From positions 62,001 to 126,000 of the forward strand of contig NZ_VPFD01000002.1 of assembly GCF_008014745.1 (NCBI RefSeq): a stretch of DNA of 64,000 nt, written 5' to 3'. The stretch is from Massilia arenae (GTDB taxonomy: Bacteria > Pseudomonadota > Gammaproteobacteria > Burkholderiales > Burkholderiaceae_D). Numbering within the stretch: the stretch's first letter is position 1; the number at the start of each line of letters is the position of its first letter. Position numbers and translations under genes: made by a program. Positions 35,646 through 45,134 of this stretch are shown here, piece after piece. The notes below the pieces were generated by a model. That model saw nothing but the letters and a program-made list of their open reading frames with translations, was not told the origin of the DNA and did not search any database.

Positions 35646-36083
35646 ATGATTACGAACGATTCCAGCTTCCAGGTCAGTACTGACCAGTCCCGGCTCGACA
35701 TCCCGATGATCTACCGCTTCCTCAGTGAGCAGTCGACCTGGGCCGTGGGCATTTCCCGTCCGATCGTCGAGCGCGCCATTGAGAATTCGCTGTGCTTCGG
35801 CGGCTACCTCGACGGCCGCCAGATCGCGTTCGCGCGCGTGATTACCGACTACGCCACCTTTGCGAACCTGGTGGACGTGTTCGTCGTACCGGAATACCGG
35901 GGACATGGCTACGGCAAGCAATTGATCGGCGTGGTGCTGGGCCACCCCAGCCTGCAGAAACTGCGCCGCTTCACGCTGGCCACCAAGGACTCGCACGGCT
36001 TGTACGAGCGCTTCGGTTTTACCGCGCCGTTGTATCCAGAAACTTTGATGGAACGTTACTTTCCCAACATCTATCTATCCTGA
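35646..36083 (+). CDS. GNAT-family N-acetyltransferase
   Basis: A 145-residue acetyltransferase. The acetyl-CoA-binding motif A is VFVVPEYRGHGYGKQLIGVVL (key residues R/G-x-x-G: RGHGYG), followed by the LATKDSHGLYERFGF motif. These small GNATs acetylate amines or amino-acid derivatives. A TAAAAT element lies 36 nt upstream and could be its -10. Substrate unknown. Confidence 0.85.
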   Translation: MITNDSSFQVSTDQSRLDIPMIYRFLSEQSTWAVGISRPIVERAIENSLCFGGYLDGRQIAFARVITDYATFANLVDVFVVPEYRGHGYGKQLIGVVLGHPSLQKLRRFTLATKDSHGLYERFGFTAPLYPETLMERYFPNIYLS

Positions 36084-36150
36084 GCGTACTCAACATGGCG
36101 ACGTGAATCTGGAATCAGGCTTACTCTGATGGCTCATCAGAGGAAGCCCT

Positions 36151-37371
36151 ATGTTCCGATTCGTCGTCCATGCCGTATTCACGTTGGCATTGCTGGCGAG
36201 CAGTGCCAGCAATGCCGCTGACAAAGAACCAGTACCGCCGAAAGGCTCGCTCGTCATCATCGGCGGCGCCCTGCGCGCCGATAACGATGCCGTGTGGGAA
36301 CGCATCGTCCAGCTCGCTGGCGGCAAAGGCGCCCGCGTGGCCGTGTTCGCCTCCGCCTCGGCCAGTCCCGAACGGGCCGGCAATTATCTGGTCGAGCGCC
36401 TGAACCGCCATGGCGCCGACGCCTTCTTCGTTCCGGTTGCCGAGCGCCTGGACGGCGCCGACGGGCGCGCCGCGGCCGACGATCCCAAGCTGGCCGAGGC
36501 CGTGCGCACGGCCGGCGGCGCTTATTTCTCGGGTGGCGACCAGGGCCGCATCACGGGCGTCCTGCGCCGGCCTGACGGCAGCAACACGCAGGTGCTCGAC
36601 GCCCTGTGGGACATGTACCGGCGCGGCGGCGTGATCGCCGGCTCGAGCGCCGGCGCCGCCATCATGAGCAGCACCATGTTCGGCCACCCGCGCTCGATCC
36701 TGTCCACCCTCCAGCATGGCGTCGACGACGGCCGCCAGATCACGCGCGGCCTGGGCTTCATCGGGGACGACGTCTTCATCGACCAGCACCTGCTGGTGCG
36801 CGGGCGCTTCGCGCGCATGCTGCCGGCGATGCTGGCCAAGGGCTACAAGATCGGCCTCGGGATCGACGAGAACACGGCGATGGTGGTGGGGCCGAAGCGC
36901 GACGTCGAGGTGATCGGCTACCGCGGCGCGCTGCTGGTCGACCTGAGCGAGGCCGCCACCCGCGACGGCAGTTTCAATCTCGCCAACGGGCGCCTGAGTT
37001 ACCTCGACAATGGCGACCGCTTCAACCTGGCCACCAAGATCTTCACGCCGGCGCCCGAGAAAGCGCACGGCAAGGTCGACGCCAAGAAGCCGTACTGGCG
37101 CGGCCCGCTGTTCTCGGCCGACATCCTCGGCAACGGCACGGTGGTCGACCTGATGGCCAAGCTGATCGACAGCGACCAGGTAGACGCGATCGGCCTGTCG
37201 CTGGACAGCCCCAACGCCGAGCGGCCCGACCTGGGCTTCGAGTTCAAGCTCAGTCGCGTTGGCGAGAGCGTGGGTTACCAGTCGGCGTTCAGCGAAGCTT
37301 ATTCGGTCTATAACGTGCGGCTCGACATCCGGCCGATCGTGGTGCAAAGGCCGCTGTATCAGTACCGGTAG
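36151..37371 (+). CDS. Exported cyanophycinase-like S51 peptidase
   Basis: A 406-residue protein with signal peptide (MFRFVVHAVFTLALLASSASNA) and a peptidase S51 domain. The nucleophile Ser is in GGVIAGSSAGAAIMS (about residues 164-178), the SGGDQGRITGV segment near residue 128 precedes it, and family residues FIDQHLLVRGRF follow. Exported cyanophycinases degrade the Asp/Arg polymer outside the cell; no cyanophycin synthetase is present here. AGAGGAAG is the ribosome site. The neighbouring genes also encode secreted hydrolases. Confidence 0.85.
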   Translation: MFRFVVHAVFTLALLASSASNAADKEPVPPKGSLVIIGGALRADNDAVWERIVQLAGGKGARVAVFASASASPERAGNYLVERLNRHGADAFFVPVAERLDGADGRAAADDPKLAEAVRTAGGAYFSGGDQGRITGVLRRPDGSNTQVLDALWDMYRRGGVIAGSSAGAAIMSSTMFGHPRSILSTLQHGVDDGRQITRGLGFIGDDVFIDQHLLVRGRFARMLPAMLAKGYKIGLGIDENTAMVVGPKRDVEVIGYRGALLVDLSEAATRDGSFNLANGRLSYLDNGDRFNLATKIFTPAPEKAHGKVDAKKPYWRGPLFSADILGNGTVVDLMAKLIDSDQVDAIGLSLDSPNAERPDLGFEFKLSRVGESVGYQSAFSEAYSVYNVRLDIRPIVVQRPLYQYR

Positions 37372-37384
37372 CTAGCCGCGATAT

Positions 37385-38422
37385 TCAATCGCAGCGCCAT
37401 TCCAGGCGTTCGGTCAGTACCCGCTTCTGGGCGTCGATCAGCGGTGCATTGGGATCGTGACCGGCGCGCGCCACCTCGAACAGCGCCTTGTCCGGCGCCG
37501 TGATGGCCTCGAAAAAGCGCCTGGTGACTTGCGGCTCGGTGAGCAGGTCTTCCTTGCCCTGCACCAGATAGACGGGCAGCTCGTAGTGCGTGCCGAGGCG
37601 GTACAGATCGGTCGTCGAGGCCATGCCGTCGCCTTTCCATCCCACGAATTTCAGGAACGAGTAATCCTCGCCGTCGGTGTAGTCGGCCTTGGCCTGCGGC
37701 GTTGCATATTGCGGCAGCACCTGGAACCAGGCTGCGGGCGTCGGATCGCTTGTCTGTGCCTCGTATTTGCGCACTGCGCGCCGTACGATGCCGAAGTTGC
37801 GTGGATTGGTCCACGGCGGCGGACCAAGCGCTTCCAGTTGGGCGACAGTCGCCGCATCGCCGGCCACCCTTGCGCGCTCGAGCACCGTGCCCCAGGTGCT
37901 CATGTTTTCGTGGTAGCCGACCATCTGCGCCACGCCGACATAAGCGCAGAACAGTTGCGGACGCTGTTTCGCCATATGGATGCCAACCATCGACCCCCAC
38001 GAGCTGCCCAGCAGGATCACCTTGCGCTTGCCGAAGCGCTGCGCCAGGTAGCGCGTCACCTCGATGCCATCGTCGCGGATCTGCTCGACGCTCAGCGGCA
38101 CTTCCTCGCCGGGACGGTTGCGGCCCCAGGTCATGCCGCTGCCGCGCTGGTCCCACTGCGCCACGGTGACATGCTTGCGCCACGAAGCATAAGGGCCTGC
38201 GCCAAACACCGAAGTCGGGTTGCCCGGGCCGCCGTGCACGTACAGCAGGACCGGATTGGTGCAGTCGTCGCCGCTGACCGTAACCCATTGCTCGATGCCG
38301 CCGATCTTCACGAAGCCGCTTTCTTCGACGGGTTGGCCGGGCTTGCAGGCGGGTGCGGCGTGGGCGACCGAGGCCGCGAGGAGTGGGGCGAGGAGGATGG
38401 CGCGCAGGCTGGGCATGGACAT
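37385..38422 (-). CDS. Exported alpha/beta hydrolase (proline iminopeptidase-like)
   Basis: A 345-residue hydrolase of the S33/proline-iminopeptidase type. The HGGPGNPTS oxyanion motif, the DQRGSGMTWG motif and the nucleophile in LLGSSWGSM are present, and an AGHDPNAPLID-like segment carries the C-terminal His. A signal peptide starts at MSMPSLRAILLAPLLAASVAHA. The ATG at 38422 was chosen for that reason; the frame remains open for 48 more codons but they are not signal-like. No clear ribosome site. It is convergent with the S51 gene. Confidence 0.82.
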   Translation of the reverse strand: MSMPSLRAILLAPLLAASVAHAAPACKPGQPVEESGFVKIGGIEQWVTVSGDDCTNPVLLYVHGGPGNPTSVFGAGPYASWRKHVTVAQWDQRGSGMTWGRNRPGEEVPLSVEQIRDDGIEVTRYLAQRFGKRKVILLGSSWGSMVGIHMAKQRPQLFCAYVGVAQMVGYHENMSTWGTVLERARVAGDAATVAQLEALGPPPWTNPRNFGIVRRAVRKYEAQTSDPTPAAWFQVLPQYATPQAKADYTDGEDYSFLKFVGWKGDGMASTTDLYRLGTHYELPVYLVQGKEDLLTEPQVTRRFFEAITAPDKALFEVARAGHDPNAPLIDAQKRVLTERLEWRCD

Positions 38423-38565
38423 ACTGAGTGATAGAGAGGATCGATCGATTCTGGCGGCGGCACTTTCCCGCGTCAATGCGCCATGCATGGCGGCCGAAAA
38501 AGACGGACTGTCGCGGCGGTGGATGCCAGGCTTACAATATCCCGATCTACTTTCAAGGAATCGCA

Positions 38566-39978
38566 ATGCGCCCGTTCCACTACTTCGTCGCGCTGCTGTT
38601 TGGCGTACTTGCCTCCATCGCCAACGCTGCCCAGCCGGCTACCGTGCGTCTCGACTACACCCACAGCGGCAATGCACTCTCCGACCAATACGCGATCGAG
38701 CGCGTGGTGATCGAGCCGCTTTCCTGGCCGGGCAGCATGGCGCGCAATCTCGACGACACCAACCGTGGCCAGAACCGCGTGGAGGTGGTCGATGCCAAGA
38801 CCGGCGACCTGCTGTACTCGCGCGGTTTCTCGACCGTGTTCGGCGAGTGGCGCACCACGGAGGAGGCGAACCGGATCAGCCGTTCGTTCCAGGAATCGGT
38901 GCGCTTTCCGCAGTTCGAGCAGCCGGTACGGGTGCGCATCCTCAAGCGCGACGAGCGCAACGGGTTCTCGGTGGCCTGGAGCATCGAGGTCGATCCGAAT
39001 GCGCAGGACGTCATCCGGCGCCAGCCGCCGGCCCTGGCGAAACCGATCGCGATCCACTCCAGCGGACCGTCGCCCGACAAGGTCGACCTCCTGATCCTGG
39101 GCGACGGCTATACGCAGAAAGACATGAAGAAGTTCGAGCAGGATGCGCGCCGCCTGACGAAGCATCTGTTCACGGTGTCGCCATTCCGTGAGCGCGCGAA
39201 GGATTTCAATGTGTGGGCGATGGCGGTGCCGACCGAACAATCGGGCATCAGCCGCCCGTCGACCGGCGTGCACAATCCGTCCGCGCTGGGCACGCGCTAC
39301 GACATCTTCGGCAGCGAACGCTATGTGCTCACGCTCGACAACCGCGCGCTGCGCGACATCGCCCAGCACGCGGCGTATGAATTCATCGAGATCCTGGTGA
39401 ACAACGAGACCTATGGCGGGGGCGGCATCTTCGGCCAGTTCAGCACCGCGGCGGCCGGCAACGATTGGGCCGACTACCTGTTCGTGCACGAATTTGGCCA
39501 CCACTTCGCCGGCCTGGCCGACGAGTACTACACCTCGCCCGTGGCCTATCAATCGGCCAGCGGCCGCATGGAACCGTGGGAGCCGAACGTCACCGCGCTG
39601 CGCGATCCCGCCAAGCTCAAATGGAAGCATCACGTGAAGGACGGCACGCCGCTGCCGACGCCGTGGCCCAAGGCGCAGTATGAGGAAGAGTCGCGCGCCT
39701 ACCAGAAGAAGCGCGCCGCGCTGCGCGCCGAGAATCGTCCGGAATCCGAGATGAGCGCCTTGTTCCATGAAGACCTGAAGCGTACCAACGCATTGTTTGC
39801 GCAGCAGCCGCACCGGCATGCGATCGGCGCCTTCGAAGGCGCCAACTATGAGGCCAGCGGCTACTACCGGCCGGCGATGCAATGCCTGATGTTCGACCGC
39901 AGCGACAAGTTCTGTCCGGTGTGCCAGGATGGCATCGGCGACATCATCGATCTCTATGCGGGCCCTGTTCAGCGGTAA
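38566..39978 (+). CDS. Exported M64-family metallopeptidase (IgA peptidase-like)
   Basis: A 470-residue peptidase with signal peptide (MRPFHYFVALLFGVLASIANA). The zinc motif is HEFGH at 308-312 within a longer HHFAGLADEYY stretch typical of family M64, and LLILGDGYTQKDM near residue 176 is the second family hallmark. The C-terminal half has conserved Cys (MQCLMFDRSDKFCPVCQDGI). AAGGAATCGC is the ribosome site. It probably cleaves extracellular or periplasmic proteins; substrate unknown. Confidence 0.88.
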   Translation: MRPFHYFVALLFGVLASIANAAQPATVRLDYTHSGNALSDQYAIERVVIEPLSWPGSMARNLDDTNRGQNRVEVVDAKTGDLLYSRGFSTVFGEWRTTEEANRISRSFQESVRFPQFEQPVRVRILKRDERNGFSVAWSIEVDPNAQDVIRRQPPALAKPIAIHSSGPSPDKVDLLILGDGYTQKDMKKFEQDARRLTKHLFTVSPFRERAKDFNVWAMAVPTEQSGISRPSTGVHNPSALGTRYDIFGSERYVLTLDNRALRDIAQHAAYEFIEILVNNETYGGGGIFGQFSTAAAGNDWADYLFVHEFGHHFAGLADEYYTSPVAYQSASGRMEPWEPNVTALRDPAKLKWKHHVKDGTPLPTPWPKAQYEEESRAYQKKRAALRAENRPESEMSALFHEDLKRTNALFAQQPHRHAIGAFEGANYEASGYYRPAMQCLMFDRSDKFCPVCQDGIGDIIDLYAGPVQR

Positions 39979-40124
39979 TCTTTGCTTACAACTCTGACAA
40001 TTTGACTGTGGGCTGTCTAACAGACCCGGCGCTGCGATCGGCTTATTCTGGAATCACTGAAGAACAACAACGACTGCACAGGCAAGCTGATCTGCGCAGA
40101 GACCAACCAGAAAGGAAACACATC

Positions 40125-40619
40125 ATGAACAAACTGATCGCTACCCTCATCGCCGGCCTGATGGCTACCGCTGCTCACGCTCAAACCACCGCGCCAGCGA
40201 CCACCGCTGCCGACAACCGCATCGTCAAGGCGGAAGCCAATGCCGAGAAAGACGTGATCAAGGCGGAACAGAAAGAAATCAAGACCGCCGTCAAAGCGGA
40301 CGAGAAAGTGAACAAGACCATGGCTAAGGCCGCCGAGACCAAGTCGAAGGCCCACGCCAACCTGGTGGAGTCGCACACCGACGCAGCTGCGAATGTGGCC
40401 AAGGCCGATCCGGAAGATCGCGCCAAGGCGATGGCCAAGGCTGAAGGGAAAGTGGCTGACGCCAATCTGAAAGCCGAGAAGAAAATGATCAAGGCCGACG
40501 AGAAAGTGCTGAAGGCACAAGTCGATGCGGCAGCCGACAAGGCCACCGCTGCAGCCAAGACCGAACAGGTTCGTGCTGAAGCACAAGCCGACGTGCACAA
40601 GGCTGCTGCCCGTAACTAA
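40125..40619 (+). CDS. Exported Lys/Ala-rich helical protein
   Basis: A 164-residue protein. A signal peptide (MNKLIATLIAGLMATAAHA) precedes a mature part made almost only of Ala, Lys, Glu, Asp, Thr and Val in a continuous amphipathic helix pattern with repeated KAE/KAD units (IVKAEANAEKDVIKAE, KMIKADEKVLKAQVD). It has no Cys or aromatic residues in the mature part. It recalls periplasmic helical proteins and histone H1-like Ala/Lys tails. The ATG is fixed by AAAGGAAA. Function not recognised. Confidence 0.8.
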   Translation: MNKLIATLIAGLMATAAHAQTTAPATTAADNRIVKAEANAEKDVIKAEQKEIKTAVKADEKVNKTMAKAAETKSKAHANLVESHTDAAANVAKADPEDRAKAMAKAEGKVADANLKAEKKMIKADEKVLKAQVDAAADKATAAAKTEQVRAEAQADVHKAAARN

Positions 40620-40652
40620 GCACTGAGTTGATACCGCGCCTTCGGGCGCATG

Positions 40653-40688
40653 AGCCCCAAAGCCGGATGACGGTTTTGGGGCTTTTTT
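40653..40688 (+). terminator. Rho-independent terminator after the Lys/Ala-rich gene
   Basis: A 12-bp stem (AGCCCCAAAGCC / GGTTTTGGGGCT, one G-T pair; arms about 40653-40664 and 40672-40683) with a 7-nt loop is followed by a T run. Confidence 0.9.
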
Positions 40689-40794
40689 CATTGTTGTTGC
40701 GAGAGCAGCGTTTTGTTGGAAGGCCTGCGGCAGCGCAAGTCATCGGTTTCGGAGTGGGTATCCAATCAGGTGTCCGATTCCTCCAGGAACTGTC

Positions 40795-43740
40795 ATGCTT
40801 GCAAAGGCCACCTCGCTATTTCAGCACTTTACACAATCTCGCAGGCTGCTGCGATTGCACACGCCCCTGGGATCGGATGCGTTGCTGGCCGAATGCGTGC
40901 GTGGGGAAGAGGCGCTCGGTGAAAACTATGTGTTCACGATCAGCGCCTTGTCCGAGGATGCCGGCCTGTCCCTACGGCGATTGCTTGGCCAGCCTGCGCT
41001 GCTCGAGTTGGAGACGACCAGTAGCGGGCCCAGGCATTTTCATGGCCATCTGACTTCGGTCGATATCAATGGCGCGAATGGCGGGATGGCGCGCTACACC
41101 CTGGTGCTGCAGCCATGGTGCGCATTCCTGGAACATGGGCGGGATAGCCGGATATTCCAGGACAAGAATGTGTTCGACATCCTCGACGCTGTCTTTCGTG
41201 CCTGGCAAGGCCGGGAAACCTTGACGCCGGCATGGCGCTTCGATATCGCGGACAGGAGCATGTATCCCGTCCGCAGCCTGAGCACGCAGTATCAGGAAAG
41301 CGACTGGGCATTCGCGCAGCGCCTGATGAGCGAGGAGGGATTGTTCTACTACTTCGAACATCAGGGCGACGCGGGCAGCCGTGGCCTGGGTATTCATCAA
41401 CTGGTGATCGCGGATCACAACGGCGCATTCAAGACGAATACCCAGGCGGAAGTCCGGTTCACCCGACCAGGCGCGGTCATGCGCGAGGACAGCATGGATC
41501 GCTGGCGCCACGAGGCACGCCTGCTCGCCACCGGCGTGGCCATGCAGAGCTGGGACTATCGCTCGGGCGGCAAGCGTCTGGTTTCGTCCGAAGGGATGCA
41601 AGCGGGCCCGATCGGCATGGTCAGCAGCGATGCGCCTGGACAGTATGCCTATCCTAGCCGCGACCGGGGACAGCGTATCGCCGACAACCAGATGGAAGCG
41701 CTGGAAACCCGCAGCGAATGCTTCGTCGGCGCCGGAACCGTGCGCACGATGGCGCCGGGGACGGTGTTTGCGTTGACCGGTCATGCCTGCCACGACAGGG
41801 AAACCGGGCGCGACGCGCGCCGTTTCATCGTGACGCGGGTGCGTCATCTGATGCACAACAACCTGACTGCGCAGATGCAGGCTGGGATAGTCCAGGCGGT
41901 CGGCAATTCCCATCTGGCCGAGACCATCGCCGCGGAGCAGAAGGGCAGCCTGCATGCGGTTGGACAGCATGTCGGGAAGCGGCCGGTCTACCGGAACCGC
42001 ATCGATGCGATCCGGGCGCAGGTGGCTTATCGAAGCAGTCGCAGCGACGGGCAGGGCCTGTTGCTGCATCCGCGCCCGACGATCCAGGGACAGCAGACGG
42101 CCATCGTGGTCGGGCCACGCGGCAGTGTGATTCATACGGATCGGGATCATCGGGTCAAGATCCAGTTTCACTGGCAGCGGGGCCGGGCAGGGCAGCCGAG
42201 TCACAGCCGTCTTGAGCATCCTGCTCCCGATGGCCATGTTGGCGCGCCCGGAGACGATACCGCCGGCACCTGGGTACGCGTGCTCGCCGGGCTGGCAACG
42301 GTGGCCGGGCCCAATTGGGGCGGTCATGCGGTGCCGCGCGTGGGACAGGAGGTGCTGGTCGATTTCCTGGATGGCGACATCGACCGGCCGGTCATCGTGG
42401 GTGCGCTGTACAACGGGCGCGGAACCGTCGATGCCCAGCATAACCAGGCCATGCACGGGCCGGGGGCGTCGACCGGGAATGCGCCAGCCTGGTTCGCCGG
42501 CGAGGAAGGCGTGCATGGTCATCCTGCCGTCTTGTCCGGCTTTAAAAGCCAGGCGATGGGGGCGAGCCAGGAGGGACAGGGAGCGTATAGCCAGCTCGTG
42601 TTCGACGACAGTACGTCGCAGGCGAGACTGAGCTTGCAGCGGCACGCTGCCGGCCATCGCGACAGCGATGAGCTCAGCCTGGGGCATCTGCGGCACCAGA
42701 CCGATAACCAGCGCCTGCAGACTGTGGGGCTTGGTTGCGAACTGAAGACCGGGAATGCGGCGGCATTGCGGGCCGGAGGCGGGATGTTGCTGTCGACGGA
42801 TGGTTCGCGCATGGCACAGATGGATTCTAGTGCGGCGCTGGCGCAGCTTGGTGAGAGCGAGAGTTTACAGCGGGCGTTGGCGTCGACTGCGCAGCAGCAT
42901 CTCGCGGTGCTCAAGGTTGCTGGTGAGGATGCCCAAGCTGGGCAGAACGACTTGCCGGCGATCGCGCAGCTTGCGCATACGGTCGAGGTTCTCAACGGTT
43001 TAGCGGGCGATGAGTCGGGGCGGGGACAGGCCACGGCCTATCGGGAGCCACATCTTCAGCTGTCCAGTCCAAAGGGGATCGTCGCTGCGACGCCCGCGAA
43101 TGCGGTGTTTTCCGCGGGATTTACCTCGAACATCAGCGCTGGACAGGATATCAATTTCGCGGCGCAGGGCGCGTGGCATCACGTCACGGCGAGCGGCATC
43201 AGTCTGTTCACGTATGGGAAGGCGAGCAACGGCAGCAAGCCCAATCAGGAGACCGGGATCAAATTGCACGCTGCCAGCGGCAAGGTCAGTAGCCAGAGCC
43301 AGTCGGATGCGACGCGGATTACGGCCGACAAGACGATTACCGTTGCCAGCGTCTCGAAGACGGTATCGGCGTCGGCGAAGACGCATTTGTTGATGACCGC
43401 GCAGGGGGCGATGCTCAAGCTTGAAGGGGGCAACATCATGTTGCATGCGCCTGGGAAGGTGGAGTTCAAGGCGGGCAAGAAAGTGCTGGGCGGCCCTGTC
43501 AGCGTTCCAAGTAAAGAGATCGCTGAAAAGATCAGCGAGTTGAATATCAAACGCGATCTTGCCATCGAATATGTGGATGCGGATGGCAATGTCCTTACAG
43601 ATGAACCGATCAATCTCCATTTTAGTAGCCAACCTGCTAAGAGTGTCAATTTGGATTCCGGTGGTAGAACGGTGATCAAAAATGCTCCACTAGGTCCTTT
43701 TCGTGCTGATCAACCACGGCGTAAGCGAGAGATTAAATGA
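40795..43740 (+). CDS. vgrG: Type VI secretion spike protein VgrG (TssI) with C-terminal extension
   Basis: A 981-residue VgrG. Residues about 1-550 are the gp27/gp5-like spike with LSTQYQESDWAFAQRLMSEE (near residue 160-180, whole-protein hallmark) and VGQEVLVDFLDGDIDRPVIV at the OB-fold. The DUF2345 beta-helix region spans about 740-900 (LQLSSPKGIVAATP, ISAGQDINFAAQGAW). Residues about 920-981 form an additional beta-rich tail (DLAIEYVDADG, GRTVIKNAPLG). AGGA precedes the ATG. No other T6SS core gene is in the window, so it is an orphan VgrG. GC content falls noticeably toward the 3' end; the last four bases overlap the next gene (ATGA). Confidence 0.93.
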   Translation: MLAKATSLFQHFTQSRRLLRLHTPLGSDALLAECVRGEEALGENYVFTISALSEDAGLSLRRLLGQPALLELETTSSGPRHFHGHLTSVDINGANGGMARYTLVLQPWCAFLEHGRDSRIFQDKNVFDILDAVFRAWQGRETLTPAWRFDIADRSMYPVRSLSTQYQESDWAFAQRLMSEEGLFYYFEHQGDAGSRGLGIHQLVIADHNGAFKTNTQAEVRFTRPGAVMREDSMDRWRHEARLLATGVAMQSWDYRSGGKRLVSSEGMQAGPIGMVSSDAPGQYAYPSRDRGQRIADNQMEALETRSECFVGAGTVRTMAPGTVFALTGHACHDRETGRDARRFIVTRVRHLMHNNLTAQMQAGIVQAVGNSHLAETIAAEQKGSLHAVGQHVGKRPVYRNRIDAIRAQVAYRSSRSDGQGLLLHPRPTIQGQQTAIVVGPRGSVIHTDRDHRVKIQFHWQRGRAGQPSHSRLEHPAPDGHVGAPGDDTAGTWVRVLAGLATVAGPNWGGHAVPRVGQEVLVDFLDGDIDRPVIVGALYNGRGTVDAQHNQAMHGPGASTGNAPAWFAGEEGVHGHPAVLSGFKSQAMGASQEGQGAYSQLVFDDSTSQARLSLQRHAAGHRDSDELSLGHLRHQTDNQRLQTVGLGCELKTGNAAALRAGGGMLLSTDGSRMAQMDSSAALAQLGESESLQRALASTAQQHLAVLKVAGEDAQAGQNDLPAIAQLAHTVEVLNGLAGDESGRGQATAYREPHLQLSSPKGIVAATPANAVFSAGFTSNISAGQDINFAAQGAWHHVTASGISLFTYGKASNGSKPNQETGIKLHAASGKVSSQSQSDATRITADKTITVASVSKTVSASAKTHLLMTAQGAMLKLEGGNIMLHAPGKVEFKAGKKVLGGPVSVPSKEIAEKISELNIKRDLAIEYVDADGNVLTDEPINLHFSSQPAKSVNLDSGGRTVIKNAPLGPFRADQPRRKREIK

Positions 43741-45134
43741 CCAGTACTCGTACTCCATCAAAATCAGTCGCGGTACAGGAGCAGTGCATTGATCTTCCCG
43801 GAGAGACAGTTCGTTGCTGGCGCTCGCGTGACAACCTTAGAGTAATTCTAAGGAAACATCGTGATGTCTTTTTTGACATCAATCTTAAGCCAGGAGCGAC
43901 CTACACAGTCGAGGCTATGTCTGATTTTTATTCTCCGCAAACTAAAAGGCTTGTAAAAAAGGTTGATTTTAAGGATGGGGAGCGTTTGCACCTGTGGGTC
44001 GGGCGTGGATTCGAGGGTGGTCTGGTTTTGAAGCAAGGGACGTCGGTTATCGGTGAATTTACGGTTTCGGTACTCGATGCGCAAAACTATGGTCCAGATC
44101 CAAAAATAAAGCCAGAGCCTCTAATGATCATCCTGGGTAGCCGAGAAATGCCGAATTCTATCTTTCGTCAACTTGATGATCCGTATGGTGTATTGAAAAT
44201 TCGGAATTTCTTCAATCCTCAATACGATCCAAAGGTAGCGATTTTACGTGATTATGGAGCCAGGCACGAATATAGTTGCACAAGGGAGGATCCGGAAATA
44301 AGCGATTATGTTTGTGTGACCGAAGCAGTTAGTAGTGATTTGCAGGAGCAAGCATTGCAGAAGCTGGAAGATGGCAATCCGGTGGAAGGTGGTGTCAGTC
44401 AAATTTTCATTGCCCCCACAAGTAACCGGGCGCCATCTGGTTTATATGCGGCACTTGCCGCCACCATTTCAAATATTTCTGGGAATGAACATTTAACTTC
44501 CAACTGGTTTAAAGAGAGTGCGGGGTATTTGCAAGAAAATTGGCGATCCTTGGATAAAATCCTTATGCGAGTACGGGTGGAAAAGAAGGCAAAGGGAAAG
44601 TATAGGGTAATCTTTCGAGGGCGCCCTTTAAGTAAGATTGCTGCTCAAGCAATAGGGGGAAGTGCTCAAGTGAAGAAAGCTTTTCATAGCGCACCAATGG
44701 GCACCGGAAAAAGCGCGTTCCTAGATGGCGGTTTCGCTCGGGACGGCAAATCGGGTTATGGTGGAATGAAGCGAATGATACTGACATCCTCAGAGAATTT
44801 TCGCGGAGGAATGAAGATTCAAATCATCGGTACCGTGATTGACATCATTGGTGATGTGAACGATGTCTATTTCAAGGAAGAGGGGAGCAGGGACCTGTCT
44901 GAATTTCTCGGTCGCGCAGGAGTATCGATAGCGAAGGCTGGAGCAACGGCAGTGATCGGTAGTGCGATTGCAGCGTTGGCGGTAGCCGGGGTGGCTTTAT
45001 TTTTCACTGCAGGAATGCCAGTGGTGTTAGGGGTTATGATTGTAGTCGGAGGTTATATTCTGGCGGCAACAATTGTAGATATAATTGATAGTCATTTTGG
45101 AATCAAAGAATCGGTTGCGGAGCGGGCGAGATGA
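43737..45134 (+). CDS. Candidate VgrG-linked T6SS effector
   Basis: A 465-residue protein I do not recognise. Residues about 30-105 look beta-rich (FFDINLKPGATYTVEA, RLHLWVGRGFEGGLVL), the middle (about 110-330) is mixed alpha/beta, and residues about 405-455 contain two Gly/Ala-rich hydrophobic helices (AGATAVIGSAIAALAVAGVA and VVLGVMIVVGGYILAATIVD). No catalytic motif was seen. It starts inside the vgrG stop and stops inside the start of the next gene, both ATGA overlaps, and is clearly more AT-rich than the surroundings. Such a position is typical of VgrG cargo. A pore-forming or membrane-acting toxin is one reading of the hydrophobic end. Confidence 0.7.
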   Translation: MTSTRTPSKSVAVQEQCIDLPGETVRCWRSRDNLRVILRKHRDVFFDINLKPGATYTVEAMSDFYSPQTKRLVKKVDFKDGERLHLWVGRGFEGGLVLKQGTSVIGEFTVSVLDAQNYGPDPKIKPEPLMIILGSREMPNSIFRQLDDPYGVLKIRNFFNPQYDPKVAILRDYGARHEYSCTREDPEISDYVCVTEAVSSDLQEQALQKLEDGNPVEGGVSQIFIAPTSNRAPSGLYAALAATISNISGNEHLTSNWFKESAGYLQENWRSLDKILMRVRVEKKAKGKYRVIFRGRPLSKIAAQAIGGSAQVKKAFHSAPMGTGKSAFLDGGFARDGKSGYGGMKRMILTSSENFRGGMKIQIIGTVIDIIGDVNDVYFKEEGSRDLSEFLGRAGVSIAKAGATAVIGSAIAALAVAGVALFFTAGMPVVLGVMIVVGGYILAATIVDIIDSHFGIKESVAERAR

